The notes beneath the pieces were generated by a model. The model did not search any database and was not told the origin of the DNA. It saw only the letters and a list, made by a program, of their open reading frames with translations. A stretch of 64,000 nt of DNA from Lachnospiraceae bacterium Zagget2 (GTDB taxonomy: Bacteria; Bacillota; Clostridia; Lachnospirales; Lachnospiraceae). The translations under genes and the position numbers were made by a program. Shown here piece by piece: positions 33,183-41,696 of this stretch (position 1 is its first letter; every line of letters begins with the position of its first letter). The stretch lies in assembly GCA_001941045.1 (NCBI GenBank), contig MSHD01000024.1, positions 124,973 through 188,972 on the forward strand, given 5' to 3'.

Positions 33183-34226
33183 TTGAAAGCAGTAGTATAT
33201 GTCGGAAATAAAAAAATCGAGGTGCGGGAGATCCCAATGCCGTCGACCCCGCCCGATGAAATTCTGGTAAAGATCGAGTACTGCGCTCTCTGCGCGACCG
33301 ACGTACATCTCGTAAACAACGGACTGTTCGGCGTGGATCAGCCGCTGATCGTGGGGCATGAGATGTCCGGGACGGTCGTGGAGATCGGAGAGCTGGCGGC
33401 GAAGGAGACGGATCTTCAGATCGGAGATCACGTGACGGCGAATCCCGTTCCCTACTGCGGCAGCTGCGCTCATTGCAGACGGGGACAGCCCTCCCACTGT
33501 GAGAACGCGGCCTTCGACCCGGCAAAAAAGCCGATGGATGCGATGGCGGAATATCGGACGTATCCGCCGCGTCAGCTCTACCGGGTGCCGAAGGAGATTC
33601 CCTTCGAGCATGCCTGCCTGGTGGAACCGATTACAACGGCCAGCAGGGGTATGGAGCTTGCAAACATGCAGCTCGGAAGCACCGTCTGCATTTCGGGTGC
33701 TGGCAGTATTGGCCTGATTATGCTGGATCTCGTGAAATACCGCGGCGGCACCAGAGTGACGGTGATTGACCCGGTACCGGAAAAAAGACAGCTGGCGCTG
33801 GAGCTCGGAGCGCAGTATGTGATCGACCCGAATTCGCAGGATGTGGTGGCGGAGGGCATGCGCATCACGGAGGGACTGGGATATGATGTCGTCTTCGAAA
33901 TGTCTGGGGTCGGCAGTGCCGCGGAGCTCTGCCCGGAGCTGGTAGCGCACTGCGGATGCATCGAATACTTCGCGGTGTATCCGGAGAGCTATCGTCTGCC
34001 GCTCAGCCTCTTCGATATGTTCAACAAGGAGGCGCGGATTCAGTTTACCTTTACGAATCCTTACCTGTATCCAAAGAGCGTGGATCTTTTGCAACGCCTG
34101 GATATGGACCGCCTGATCGGCCCGATCTACGCGATCGAGGATGCGGCGCAAGCCTTTGCAGATTTTCGCACAGCGAAGTACCCGAAGCTTCTCATTCGCT
34201 GCGCGGCCGATGAAAAACAGCAGTAA
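33183..34226 (+). CDS. Zinc-dependent alcohol dehydrogenase (2)
   Basis: This 347-residue medium-chain dehydrogenase has catalytic-zinc residues in CALCATDVHL and GHEMSGTV, a structural-zinc set CGSCAHCRRGQPSHC near residue 90, and a Rossmann loop ISGAGSIGLIML near 170 with an acidic residue after the next strand (VIDPV), favouring NAD. I place the start at the TTG 33183 (MKAVVYVGNKK) with GGGGG upstream; the longer open frame overlaps the aldo-keto reductase gene. It is the second zinc dehydrogenase of the operon and only distantly like the one at 29911. Confidence 0.83.
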   Translation: MKAVVYVGNKKIEVREIPMPSTPPDEILVKIEYCALCATDVHLVNNGLFGVDQPLIVGHEMSGTVVEIGELAAKETDLQIGDHVTANPVPYCGSCAHCRRGQPSHCENAAFDPAKKPMDAMAEYRTYPPRQLYRVPKEIPFEHACLVEPITTASRGMELANMQLGSTVCISGAGSIGLIMLDLVKYRGGTRVTVIDPVPEKRQLALELGAQYVIDPNSQDVVAEGMRITEGLGYDVVFEMSGVGSAAELCPELVAHCGCIEYFAVYPESYRLPLSLFDMFNKEARIQFTFTNPYLYPKSVDLLQRLDMDRLIGPIYAIEDAAQAFADFRTAKYPKLLIRCAADEKQQ

Positions 34227-34271
34227 TGTAATAAATCTTACTATAAACCAAATCAAAAGGAGGAAGAAACC

Positions 34272-34970
34272 ATGTTAAACGAGAACTTTGAAATTTTCCT
34301 GAACTGCGAGAATGTGGAGACGGTCAAAAAGTATATGGATATGTATCCGTCGCTTGCGGGCGTCACCACGAACCCGGTCATGATCTCCCGGCTGAAGAGG
34401 ACGGATTACTTCACGATCCTGAAGGAGCTCCGCGCGGCGATCGGCAACCGGAAACTCTTCACCCAGGTTACCTCGAAGAATTCGGACGACATCATGGAAG
34501 AGGTATACCGGATCCGTGACGCTGCCGGGGAGAATACGATCGTGAAGATCCCGGCGATGGAATTCGGCATCCGGGCGATCTATGAGCTGAGCCAGAAGGG
34601 CATCAGCACCTGTGCGACGCTCTGCTGCTCCACGATCCAGGGTGTGATGGCGCTCGACGCCGGTGCGTCCTATGCGGTGCCCTTCCATTTCCATATGCAG
34701 GACTTCGGTCTTGATCCGGTCTCTGTGACCAGAGAGCTCGTGGAGTACACCCGCGTCTCCGGCAAGGGTAAGATCATGGGCGCAGCCCACAGGACGCTCG
34801 AGGAGTTCGGTTATTGCATGGGTCAGGGCGTACAGGCCTTCACGCTCAATCCGGATTTCATCACGGAAGGCATGACAAACGCCTGCGTGACCAAGAACCT
34901 TGGCGATTTCCTCGGCGGCTGGGAGAGTGTCTTCGGCGAGGGAACAAGGATCCTCGATCTCGAGAAATAA
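34272..34970 (+). CDS. Transaldolase / fructose-6-phosphate aldolase-like protein
   Basis: This 232-residue TIM-barrel aldolase has VTTNPVMISRL at residues 31-41, FTQVTSK near 63, and the Schiff-base lysine in IVKIPA (K92), followed by GISTCATLCCSTIQG and a GASYAVPFHFHM strand. Length fits the short transaldolase/FSA class. It starts 45 bases after the dehydrogenase, with AAGGAGGAAGAAACC upstream. No other pentose-phosphate gene is nearby, so a retro-aldol on a sugar- or polyol-derived ketone is more likely than classical transaldolase activity. That is inference. Confidence 0.82.
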   Translation: MLNENFEIFLNCENVETVKKYMDMYPSLAGVTTNPVMISRLKRTDYFTILKELRAAIGNRKLFTQVTSKNSDDIMEEVYRIRDAAGENTIVKIPAMEFGIRAIYELSQKGISTCATLCCSTIQGVMALDAGASYAVPFHFHMQDFGLDPVSVTRELVEYTRVSGKGKIMGAAHRTLEEFGYCMGQGVQAFTLNPDFITEGMTNACVTKNLGDFLGGWESVFGEGTRILDLEK

Positions 34971-34987
34971 GGCGGAGGTGTCAGGGT

Positions 34988-35341
34988 ATGAGTTATAAGG
35001 TAACGCGCAGAGAAGAAGCAGTGAAATATGAGGCGCCGGGACATTTTGACGTCCTCACGACCCGCCTTCACAATCCGGCTGACGTCAATGACGGAACGGT
35101 CGTGATGGGACTTTCCCATTTCCTCCCGGGCGGCGGCGCAGCGATGGCGGCGGCGAAGTTTGAAATGGTTTACTACATCATTGAAGGTGAGATGACTGTG
35201 ACCTTGAAGGAAGAGGATGGAGCGGAGACAGCATATGTACTCCATGCCGGCGACAGTGTTCATTTTGGCCATGGGACCGAGCGCGCGAGCCTGAATACCG
35301 GAACGGTGACGGCTCAGATGCTCACAGTCATGATTCGATAA
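34988..35341 (+). CDS. Small cupin protein
   Basis: This 117-residue single cupin domain has the first cupin motif degenerate (LPGGGAAMAAAKFEMVYYIIEGEM) and the second as HAGDSVHFGHGTERASLN. Metal ligands of the first motif (two His and a Glu) are largely absent: GGAAM in place of HxH. It may thus be non-metal or ligand-binding. The ATG follows GGAGGTGTCAGGGT. It ends the sub-operon of VOC/ADH/aldolase genes. Isomerase or sensor roles are possible; unknown. Confidence 0.75.
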   Translation: MSYKVTRREEAVKYEAPGHFDVLTTRLHNPADVNDGTVVMGLSHFLPGGGAAMAAAKFEMVYYIIEGEMTVTLKEEDGAETAYVLHAGDSVHFGHGTERASLNTGTVTAQMLTVMIR

Positions 35342-35367
35342 TTCTCCTGATAAGCCCGGAAGTCCAC

Positions 35368-35397
35368 GCCGACGCCGGAGTGGTGGGCCGACGCCGG
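35368..35397. repeat. Short GC-rich direct repeat before the phloroglucinol-type operon
   Basis: GCCGACGCCGG occurs at 35368-35378 and again at 35387-35397, 19 bases apart, in the 99-base gap between the cupin gene and the SDR gene. It breaks the otherwise tight operon and may mark an independent control point. I see no clear promoter here. Confidence 0.4.
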
Positions 35398-35440
35398 CAT
35401 GGGGCGGAAGGGTTATGGAGCAAGGGAAAGGAGCAGAAAA

Positions 35441-36241
35441 ATGTCTGGATTATTTGATTTAAGCGGAAAGAACGCGGTGATCTTCGGCGGCGCCGGCGGA
35501 CTTGGCAAGCTGATCGCGAAGGCCTATGCCGAGGCCGGGGCGACGGTGGCGATCGCCTCCCGCAGTGAGGAAAAGCTGGCGGCAGCCTGCGAGGATCTGA
35601 AAGAGCAGACCGGGAAGGAGTTCCGCTACTATGTCTGCGACGCGACGGATGAAGCCGCGGTAGAGGCGACTGCCGAAAAGGCAAATAAGGAGATGGGACC
35701 GGTCGCGATCATGGTCAATTCCCAGGGTATCAATAAAAAGGTGCCGGTGCTGGATTTCCCGGTTGACGAGTTCAACAAGGTGATGAACGCGAACGTCACG
35801 TCCATCCTGATCACGGCAAAGCATTTTGGGAAATACATGAAGGAAGCCGGTTACGGCAAGATCGTCAACGTCAGCTCGGTGCGCGGCAAGATCGCGACCC
35901 GCGGCGCCGGAAACGCGGCCTACTGCTCCAGCAAGGGCGCGGAGGATATGCTGACCAAGGTACTGGCGGCGGAATTCGGTCCTTACGGCATCACGGTCAA
36001 CGCCTTCGGCCCGAATATCATGAAGACTCCGATGATGAACAAGGTCTTCGAGATGCGGGCAGGGGAAGCCGGTATCACGGTGGACGAGTATCTGAAGCAG
36101 CAGGGAGCTTCCCTTCCGCTGCGCAGGATGTCCGATCCGGAGGACTGTGTGGGAACCGCGCTGTTTCTGGCGGCGCCGGCCTCCGATTTCCTCACCGGCA
36201 ATATCCTGTATCCGGACGGCGGCCTGACAGCTGTCGGCTGA
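35441..36241 (+). CDS. SDR reductase, candidate phloroglucinol reductase
   Basis: This 266-residue SDR has cofactor loop GGAGGLG near 18, Arg41 after strand 2 (IASRS), suggesting NADPH, and catalytic Ser145/146, Tyr161 and Lys165 (YCSSK). The usual NNAG is NSQG (93-96), an uncommon variant. It is the first gene of the operon with a cyclase-family hydrolase, a 3-hydroxyacid dehydrogenase and a BKACE lyase. In the known clostridial phloroglucinol route an SDR phloroglucinol reductase forms dihydrophloroglucinol as the first step, and this gene takes that place. The ATG 35441 has AAAGGAG before it. A close alternative is a generic 3-oxoacyl reductase. Confidence 0.72.
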   Translation: MSGLFDLSGKNAVIFGGAGGLGKLIAKAYAEAGATVAIASRSEEKLAAACEDLKEQTGKEFRYYVCDATDEAAVEATAEKANKEMGPVAIMVNSQGINKKVPVLDFPVDEFNKVMNANVTSILITAKHFGKYMKEAGYGKIVNVSSVRGKIATRGAGNAAYCSSKGAEDMLTKVLAAEFGPYGITVNAFGPNIMKTPMMNKVFEMRAGEAGITVDEYLKQQGASLPLRRMSDPEDCVGTALFLAAPASDFLTGNILYPDGGLTAVG

Positions 36242-36251
36242 GGAGGAAACG

Positions 36252-37499
36252 ATGAGAGACGTAGTAATTGTGGATGCCTGCCGGACGGCGGTGGGCAGTA
36301 TGGGCGGCTCCCTGAAGCCGTTGTCCGCCTACGATATGGCGGTGGCCGTGCTCAAAGCTTCTCTGGAGCGCAGCGGAGTCTCGCCGCAGGAGATCGACGA
36401 GGTGATCTTAGGGCAGTGCAGGCAGACCTCGGACGAGCCGAATATCGCCCGCGTAGCGGCGCTGAAGGCGGACATTCCGGAATCCGTTCCGGCTTACACG
36501 GTGATGCGCCAGTGCGCCTCCGGCATGACTGCCGTGCAGAATGCGGTGATGAGCATCCAGTGCGGACAGAATGAAGCGGTGCTCGCAGGCGGTACGGAGT
36601 CCATGTCCAACGCCGTATTCTATGTGCGAAACGCCCGCTGGGGCGTCGGTACGGGCACGACGGAGTTTGTGGATGCGCTGACGGAAGGGCAGTTCCGCAG
36701 CCAGCCGCAGGAGATGTACGGCAGCTATAACATGGGAGCGACGGCGGAGAACATCGCCGAGGAGATGGGGATCAGCAGAGAGGAGCAGGACGCTTTCTCG
36801 CTGGAATCCCAGAAACGGGCTGTAAAAGCGATCAGCGAGGGCCGTTTCAGGGACGAGATTGTTCCGGTCGAGGTGCCGCAGGGAAGAAAGAAGCCGCCGG
36901 TCGTCTTTGACACGGATGAATTCCCGAGACCGGACACCAGCCTGGAAAAAATGGCGAAGCTGAAGCCCTGTTTCAATATTTCTCATGACAGCGAGGGACG
37001 GTTGCAGGGCGCAAAGGAGCTGAGCGGAACCGTCACGGCGGCGAGCTCCTCGGGACGCAATGACGGCGCCTCCGTGATGCTGCTCATGTCAGCGGAGAAA
37101 GCGGAAGCGCTCGGCCTGAAACCGCTCGCGAAAATCGTCGGGATGGGAACCGCGGGCTGCGACCCGCGGCTCATGGGGCTGGGCCCGGCGTATGCGGTGC
37201 CGAAGGCTCTGAAAAACGCCGGTCTGTCGATGGAGGACATCGGACTGATCGAGCTGAACGAGGCCTTCGCGGCGCAGTCGATTGGCTGCATCCGGAAGCT
37301 CGGACTCACGGAGCGCATGGATATTATCAATGTGAACGGCGGCGCGATCGCGCTCGGACATCCGGTGGGTTCCTCCGGCTGCCGCATTCTGGTGACGCTT
37401 GTGCACGAGATGAAGAAGCGCGGTGTGAAATACGGACTCGCCTCCCTCTGCATCGCGGGCGGCATGGGACAGGCCACGGTCGTGGAGCTGTGTGACTGA
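36252..37499 (+). CDS. atoB: Acetyl-CoA acetyltransferase (1)
   Basis: This 415-residue thiolase has the nucleophile Cys in MRQCASGMTAV near residue 89, [17 protein letters not shown] with the catalytic His near 365, and the second Cys in CIAGGMGQA near the end, all required for acetoacetyl-CoA thiolysis or formation. It is slightly longer than the usual 392. GGAGGAAACG precedes the ATG, 10 bases after the SDR. In a phloroglucinol pathway it would cleave acetoacetyl-CoA to acetyl-CoA. A second member is at 46457-47635. Confidence 0.9.
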   Translation: MRDVVIVDACRTAVGSMGGSLKPLSAYDMAVAVLKASLERSGVSPQEIDEVILGQCRQTSDEPNIARVAALKADIPESVPAYTVMRQCASGMTAVQNAVMSIQCGQNEAVLAGGTESMSNAVFYVRNARWGVGTGTTEFVDALTEGQFRSQPQEMYGSYNMGATAENIAEEMGISREEQDAFSLESQKRAVKAISEGRFRDEIVPVEVPQGRKKPPVVFDTDEFPRPDTSLEKMAKLKPCFNISHDSEGRLQGAKELSGTVTAASSSGRNDGASVMLLMSAEKAEALGLKPLAKIVGMGTAGCDPRLMGLGPAYAVPKALKNAGLSMEDIGLIELNEAFAAQSIGCIRKLGLTERMDIINVNGGAIALGHPVGSSGCRILVTLVHEMKKRGVKYGLASLCIAGGMGQATVVELCD

Positions 37500-37525
37500 A
37501 CAGAGAAAGGAAGGGGTTATCACCC

Positions 37526-38416
37526 ATGGCAAAGAGCAACAAAGTGATTATCTCCGTCTGCCTGTGCGGCGCGGGGACAAAAAAGGATCAGGCGCCGACC
37601 GTGCCTTATACGCCGGAGGAGATTTCCGACCAGGCGATTGAGTGCGCAAAAGCAGGAGCGGCCATCGCGCACATCCACGTGCGGGAGGACAAGATTGTCA
37701 ACGGAGAGATGCAGATCGGCTACAAATCCATGAGCCTTGAAAAATTTACGGAGGCGGTGGAACTGACCCGCAAAAAGAGCAGGGAGCAGGGCGTGGATAT
37801 TGTCCTGAACCTGACGACCTCAGGAGGCGAGTATGAGGATCAGAAGCGCCTGCAGCATCTCGGGAAGCTGCTCCCGGAGATGTGCTCCTTCGACCCGAAC
37901 ACGCTGAACTGGGCGAACAGCTATATCTTTGAGAACAGCCCGCGTTTTCTGAACCTGCTGGCGCAGGAGGTCGTAAAGTACGATATCAAGCCGGAGTTCG
38001 AGGTTTTCGACACCGGCCACGTCGATTCCGTGATGTATTACGTAAAGAAGTGGAACATCCCGCAGCCGCCCCATATTCAGTTCATCATGGGAGTCGGAGG
38101 TTCGATGCCCGGGACAGCCGGAAACCTGGCTTTCCTGGTGGACAAGCTCCCGGCGGGGGCGACCTGGTCGGTATCCGGCATCGGCAAGGCGCATATGCCG
38201 ATGATGCTGGCGGGCCTGGCGCTCGGCTGCGACGGACTGCGGGTCGGGCTGGAGGATAACATTCTCTATGAGAGAAAGCCCGATGGAACAAAGGTAATCG
38301 CTACCAACAAGATGCTGGTGGAGAGAGCGGTAACATTGACAAAGCTGGCCGGACGCGAGGTTGCCACGGCAGCGGAAGCCCGCGAAATCCTTGGATTAAA
38401 GAAACGGGAACTGTAG
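37526..38416 (+). CDS. BKACE-family beta-keto acid cleavage enzyme, candidate triacetate acetoacetate-lyase
   Basis: This 296-residue DUF849/BKACE protein is a zinc TIM barrel that condenses acetyl-CoA with a beta-keto acid and releases acetoacetate. The zinc pair H49-x-H51 sits in AHIHVRED, and later GVGGSMPGTAGNL, WSVSGIGK and GLEDNILYE are family hallmarks (the last with the metal-binding Glu). Its neighbours are the ring-opening cyclase and a 3-hydroxyacid dehydrogenase, the set expected for making and cleaving triacetate (3,5-dioxohexanoate). AAAGGAAGGGG precedes the ATG. A 3-keto-5-aminohexanoate (lysine) cleavage role is the alternative, but no lysine-fermentation genes are present. 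Confidence 0.85.
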   Translation: MAKSNKVIISVCLCGAGTKKDQAPTVPYTPEEISDQAIECAKAGAAIAHIHVREDKIVNGEMQIGYKSMSLEKFTEAVELTRKKSREQGVDIVLNLTTSGGEYEDQKRLQHLGKLLPEMCSFDPNTLNWANSYIFENSPRFLNLLAQEVVKYDIKPEFEVFDTGHVDSVMYYVKKWNIPQPPHIQFIMGVGGSMPGTAGNLAFLVDKLPAGATWSVSGIGKAHMPMMLAGLALGCDGLRVGLEDNILYERKPDGTKVIATNKMLVERAVTLTKLAGREVATAAEAREILGLKKREL

Positions 38417-38434
38417 AAAAGGAGGAAACATATT

Positions 38435-39337
38435 ATGGCATACATGCCCCTGGACAAAAGCAAATTCTATCTTGACGATTCTAAAATGACGAAGATTTAT
38501 GATCTTTCCCTGCCGTGGGGGACGGATACGCCGCTCTGGCCCTTTCCGGGTGCGCGGCAGGATCTGATTTTCCCACGCGGACAGTACCATGGACGATTCC
38601 ATAAGCGCACGATGACTTACACGGGAACCCTGCATGCGGGCACCCACATGGATGCTCCGAACCACGTGCTCCATGAGGAAGAGGTCGACCGCGAGGCGAA
38701 CGGTTACAATCTCGCTGAGATTCATCTGGAGCGCTGCATCGGCACCGGTATCATCGTGGATATGCGCTATCTGCGTGATGAGTTTGAGGAAAAATGGAAC
38801 GCAGCGCAGGGAGATCCGGCTAAGATGGGCAATATCTGGCATGAAATTACGCCTGAGGAGCTGGAGGCGGCCTGTAAGAAGGATGGTCTCGAAATTCGTG
38901 AGAACGACTGGGTTATCATCAATACCGGTTTCCATCACTACTGGCGCCTGAACAACGACAAATACTATAACTATTACGTGGGAGAAGGTCCGGAGCTCGA
39001 GAACTATCTCACGCATGAGAAGCACATCAAGGGCATTTCCGGGGCCTGGGGAGCGACAGACTCTCCGCTCTGGCACTATCCGCTCAAGGAGCAGATGCCG
39101 TGGCTTTATAAGGCGTACTGCGACGCGACCGGAAAGGATCCGGATGTGGAGTATCCGGACTACGAGCCCTGCCACAGAATCTATATGCAGCATGGCGTCT
39201 GCACGATCGAGAATGCGGGCGGCGACATCGACGAGGTCACCGGGCGCCGCATGATTATCGCGGCCTTCCCGTTCCGCTGTGAGATGGCCGACGGCGGTTT
39301 TGTACGCCTGGTGGCATGGGAAGAGGGAAGCTTCTAA
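38435..39337 (+). CDS. Cyclase-family metal hydrolase, candidate dihydrophloroglucinol cyclohydrolase
   Basis: This 300-residue protein of the cyclase family (PF04199, kynurenine-formamidase fold) shows the metal-binding motif H67-A-G-T-H71-M-D73-A-P-N-H77 and an early DLSLPWGTDTPLWP strand. It is longer than formamidases (about 210 residues), with an insertion around 105-165. Family members open cyclic substrates hydrolytically. In phloroglucinol fermentation a Mn-dependent cyclohydrolase opens dihydrophloroglucinol to 3-hydroxy-5-oxohexanoate, and its flanking genes are the ones expected for that. AAAAGGAGG precedes the ATG; the next start codon abuts its stop. Confidence 0.82.
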   Translation: MAYMPLDKSKFYLDDSKMTKIYDLSLPWGTDTPLWPFPGARQDLIFPRGQYHGRFHKRTMTYTGTLHAGTHMDAPNHVLHEEEVDREANGYNLAEIHLERCIGTGIIVDMRYLRDEFEEKWNAAQGDPAKMGNIWHEITPEELEAACKKDGLEIRENDWVIINTGFHHYWRLNNDKYYNYYVGEGPELENYLTHEKHIKGISGAWGATDSPLWHYPLKEQMPWLYKAYCDATGKDPDVEYPDYEPCHRIYMQHGVCTIENAGGDIDEVTGRRMIIAAFPFRCEMADGGFVRLVAWEEGSF

Positions 39338-40303
39338 ATGAAAAGCCTGAATGATATCAGAAAAATAGCCGTACTGGGCGCCGGGACGATGGGTCCCGGC
39401 ATCGCCCAGACCTACGCGGCGGGCGGTTATTCCGTGGCGGTCTGGACCCGGTCCGAGGCCACGAGAGAGAAGGCGAAGGCGGCGCTGAAAAGCCAGCTTG
39501 AGACCTTCGCGCAGGAGGGAGAGATCGCCGCGGAGGATGTGGAACAGATCTTTCAGCGCGTGAGCTTTGTGACGACGGTGGAGGAGGCCGTGGCGGACGC
39601 GGACTTCGTGCAGGAGACCATTGTGGAGAACCGCGACGCGAAGAAGGCACTGTATGAGCAGCTCGCAGCCTGCGTAGGGCCGGAGACGATTCTCGCGTCG
39701 AACACCTCGGGCATGAACATCTTCGAGGTAGTGCCTGAGCAGCTTCTGCCGCAGCAGATTATCTGCCACTGGTATGCGCCGCCGCAGCTGATCCCGCTGG
39801 TCGAGGTCGTGAAGAGCGAGCAGGCACCGCAGGAGTACGCGGACACTGCCGTCGCGCTGTTGAAAAAATGCGGGAAGACCGCGGTGCTCATGAAGAAATT
39901 TATCCGCGGTTATATCGTGAACCGCCTGCAGCAGTGCCTGAATCGGGAAATTTTCTATCTGCTCGACAATGGATACTGTGACGCGGAGGCGATCGACCTG
40001 GCGGCGAAGGCGTCCTTTATCCCGCGCGCCTGTGTGCTGGGCCTGTGCAAGCGTGCAGACTTCGGCGGGCTGGATATGACGGCGAACAATTATAAGAATC
40101 ATTCCTATACGATGCCGGAAAACGGGGACGAGATGCCGCGGACGCTCGCGGAGCTGGTGGAGGCCGGAAATCTCGGAATCAAGAGCGGAAAAGGCTTCTA
40201 TGATTATACGGGCGTAGATCTGGACGAGCTAAAGACAAAGCGCGACAGGCAGCTGTTTGAGGTGTTCCGGATGGAGAAGAAATTCCTCGACGATCCGGTA
40301 TAA
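39338..40303 (+). CDS. 3-hydroxyacyl-CoA dehydrogenase family protein, candidate 3-hydroxy-5-oxohexanoate dehydrogenase
   Basis: This 321-residue NAD-dependent dehydrogenase has the Rossmann loop GAGTMGPG near residue 14, NTSGMNIFEV near 124, and the catalytic His in CHWYAPPQLIPLVEV near 140; in classical 3-hydroxybutyryl-CoA dehydrogenases this reads HFFNPxPxMxLVE. The changed segment (WYAPPQLI) suggests a substrate other than an acyl-CoA. Between the ring-opening cyclase and the CoA-transferase it would oxidise the ring-opened 3-hydroxy-5-oxo acid to triacetate. The ATG directly follows the cyclase stop. Confidence 0.82.
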   Translation: MKSLNDIRKIAVLGAGTMGPGIAQTYAAGGYSVAVWTRSEATREKAKAALKSQLETFAQEGEIAAEDVEQIFQRVSFVTTVEEAVADADFVQETIVENRDAKKALYEQLAACVGPETILASNTSGMNIFEVVPEQLLPQQIICHWYAPPQLIPLVEVVKSEQAPQEYADTAVALLKKCGKTAVLMKKFIRGYIVNRLQQCLNREIFYLLDNGYCDAEAIDLAAKASFIPRACVLGLCKRADFGGLDMTANNYKNHSYTMPENGDEMPRTLAELVEAGNLGIKSGKGFYDYTGVDLDELKTKRDRQLFEVFRMEKKFLDDPV

Positions 40304-40368
40304 ACGGACGCCGCAGGGCAGCTTCGCGGCAGACAAAGGATGTAAGACAGAACAGGAGAGAAAAGCGT

Positions 40369-41034
40369 ATGGCAAAATCAAAAGTAGTCTCGATCGATGA
40401 GGCGATGTCGCATCTTTTCAGCGGCATGAGAATCATGATCCCGGGCTTTGTCAACTGCGGAGTGCCGGAGACGCTGATCAAGGGAATCATCAGTGCCGGG
40501 TACACGGATCTGGATGTGATTTCCAACAATACAAGCGTCCAGGGACGCGGGATCGGCAGACTGGTTCACGAGAACCGGATCAAACATATCACCTGCTCCC
40601 ACATCGGTTCCAACAAGGAGACGATGGCGAAGGTCGTGGCGGGTGAGATCAACGTTACGTTCACGCCGCAGGGCACGCTCTGCGAGCGGATGCGCGCCGG
40701 CGGGGCCGGAATCGGCGGCGTGCTCACCCCGACCGGACTTGGCACCCCCATGCAGGAGGGAAAGCCCGTGATCGAGGTGGACGGAAAACAATACATACTG
40801 GAAAAGCCGCTGCACGCGGACGTGGCGATCATCCACGCGTGGAAGGCGGATAAGATGGGAAACTGCATCTATCATCACACAGCGAAGAATTTCAATCCGA
40901 TCATGGCGACCGCAGCTGATCTCGTGATCCTCGAAGCGGAGGAAATCGTGGAGATCGGGGAGCTGGAGCCGGATTATATCATGACTCCCGGCTGTCTGGT
41001 GGATTATGTCGTCCAGGGCTGTCCGGCAGAGTAG
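40369..41034 (+). CDS. atoD: Acetate/butyrate-acetoacetate CoA-transferase subunit A
   Basis: This 221-residue alpha subunit of a class I 3-oxoacid CoA-transferase has DEAMSHLFSGMRIMIPGFVNCGVPETLI at the N-terminus, followed by TFTPQGTLCERMRAGGAGIGG near residue 105 and GTPMQEGKPVIEVDGKQYILE near 124. The beta subunit follows 11 bases downstream. Its job here is to activate acetoacetate released by the BKACE enzyme, using acetyl- or butyryl-CoA, so thiolase can finish the breakdown. ACAGGAGAG precedes the ATG. Confidence 0.92.
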   Translation: MAKSKVVSIDEAMSHLFSGMRIMIPGFVNCGVPETLIKGIISAGYTDLDVISNNTSVQGRGIGRLVHENRIKHITCSHIGSNKETMAKVVAGEINVTFTPQGTLCERMRAGGAGIGGVLTPTGLGTPMQEGKPVIEVDGKQYILEKPLHADVAIIHAWKADKMGNCIYHHTAKNFNPIMATAADLVILEAEEIVEIGELEPDYIMTPGCLVDYVVQGCPAE

Positions 41035-41045
41035 GAGGTGCGTGT

Positions 41046-41696
41046 ATGGATGCAAAAGAATTTATTGTAAGAAGAACGGCGAAATTTTTCAAGGACGGAG
41101 ACGTCGTCAATCTGGGGATCGGTATGCCGACGATGGTGGCGAACTATATTCCGGAGGACGTTGATGTCTGGCTTGATACGGAGAACGGAGCAATCGGTCT
41201 GAACGGCGAGCCGGACGCGGAGCATACGGATCTCGACCTTGTGGACGCGACCGGCGTGCCGTCAACTCTGCGCACAGGCGCGTGCTGCTTTGACTCCTTT
41301 ACCTCCTTCGGACTGATCCGCGGCGGACATGTGGCCTTCACGATTCTGGGAGCCTTTGAGGTAGACCAGGAGGGAAATCTGGCGAACTGGACAGTGCCGG
41401 GAAAGATTACGGTCGGCATGGGCGGCGCGATGGATCTGGTGTCCGGCGCGAGACAGGTGCTGATCACGACGCTTCACACCGACAAGAACGGGAATTCCAA
41501 GATCCTGAAAAAGTGCAGGCTCCCGCTGACCGCGGTGCACGCGGTGGATTACATCATCACGGAGCTCTGCGTTCTTCACTATAACGGGGAGGGCCTGGTG
41601 CTCGAAGAGCTGGCTCCGGGCGTGACGGTGGAGGAAGTGATCGCAAAGACCGAGGCGGACCTAATCATTCCGGAGCAAATCGGGAGCATGGTGTGA
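41046..41696 (+). CDS. atoA: Acetate/butyrate-acetoacetate CoA-transferase subunit B
   Basis: This 216-residue beta subunit has VVNLGIGMPTMVANYIP near residue 20 and the catalytic Glu in LDTENGAIGLN near 45, the equivalent of SENG in CtfB/AtoA. GGGGAMDLVSGARQV-type sequence (MGGAMDLVSGAR) lies near 130. It pairs with the preceding gene. AGGAGGTGCGT precedes the ATG. Its stop TGA overlaps the ATG of the next gene. Confidence 0.92.
   Translation: MDAKEFIVRRTAKFFKDGDVVNLGIGMPTMVANYIPEDVDVWLDTENGAIGLNGEPDAEHTDLDLVDATGVPSTLRTGACCFDSFTSFGLIRGGHVAFTILGAFEVDQEGNLANWTVPGKITVGMGGAMDLVSGARQVLITTLHTDKNGNSKILKKCRLPLTAVHAVDYIITELCVLHYNGEGLVLEELAPGVTVEEVIAKTEADLIIPEQIGSMV

Noticed and set aside
34272..34970. 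Housekeeping transaldolase of the pentose phosphate pathway
   Set aside because: It is of the short type with no pentose-phosphate neighbours, and is embedded in a dehydrogenase operon; the name is kept only as a family label.
37526..41696. Lysine fermentation (3-keto-5-aminohexanoate cleavage with CoA-transferase)
   Set aside because: The BKACE protein alone would allow it, but aminomutases, diaminohexanoate dehydrogenase and 3-aminobutyryl-CoA lyase are all absent, while a cyclase-family hydrolase is present.
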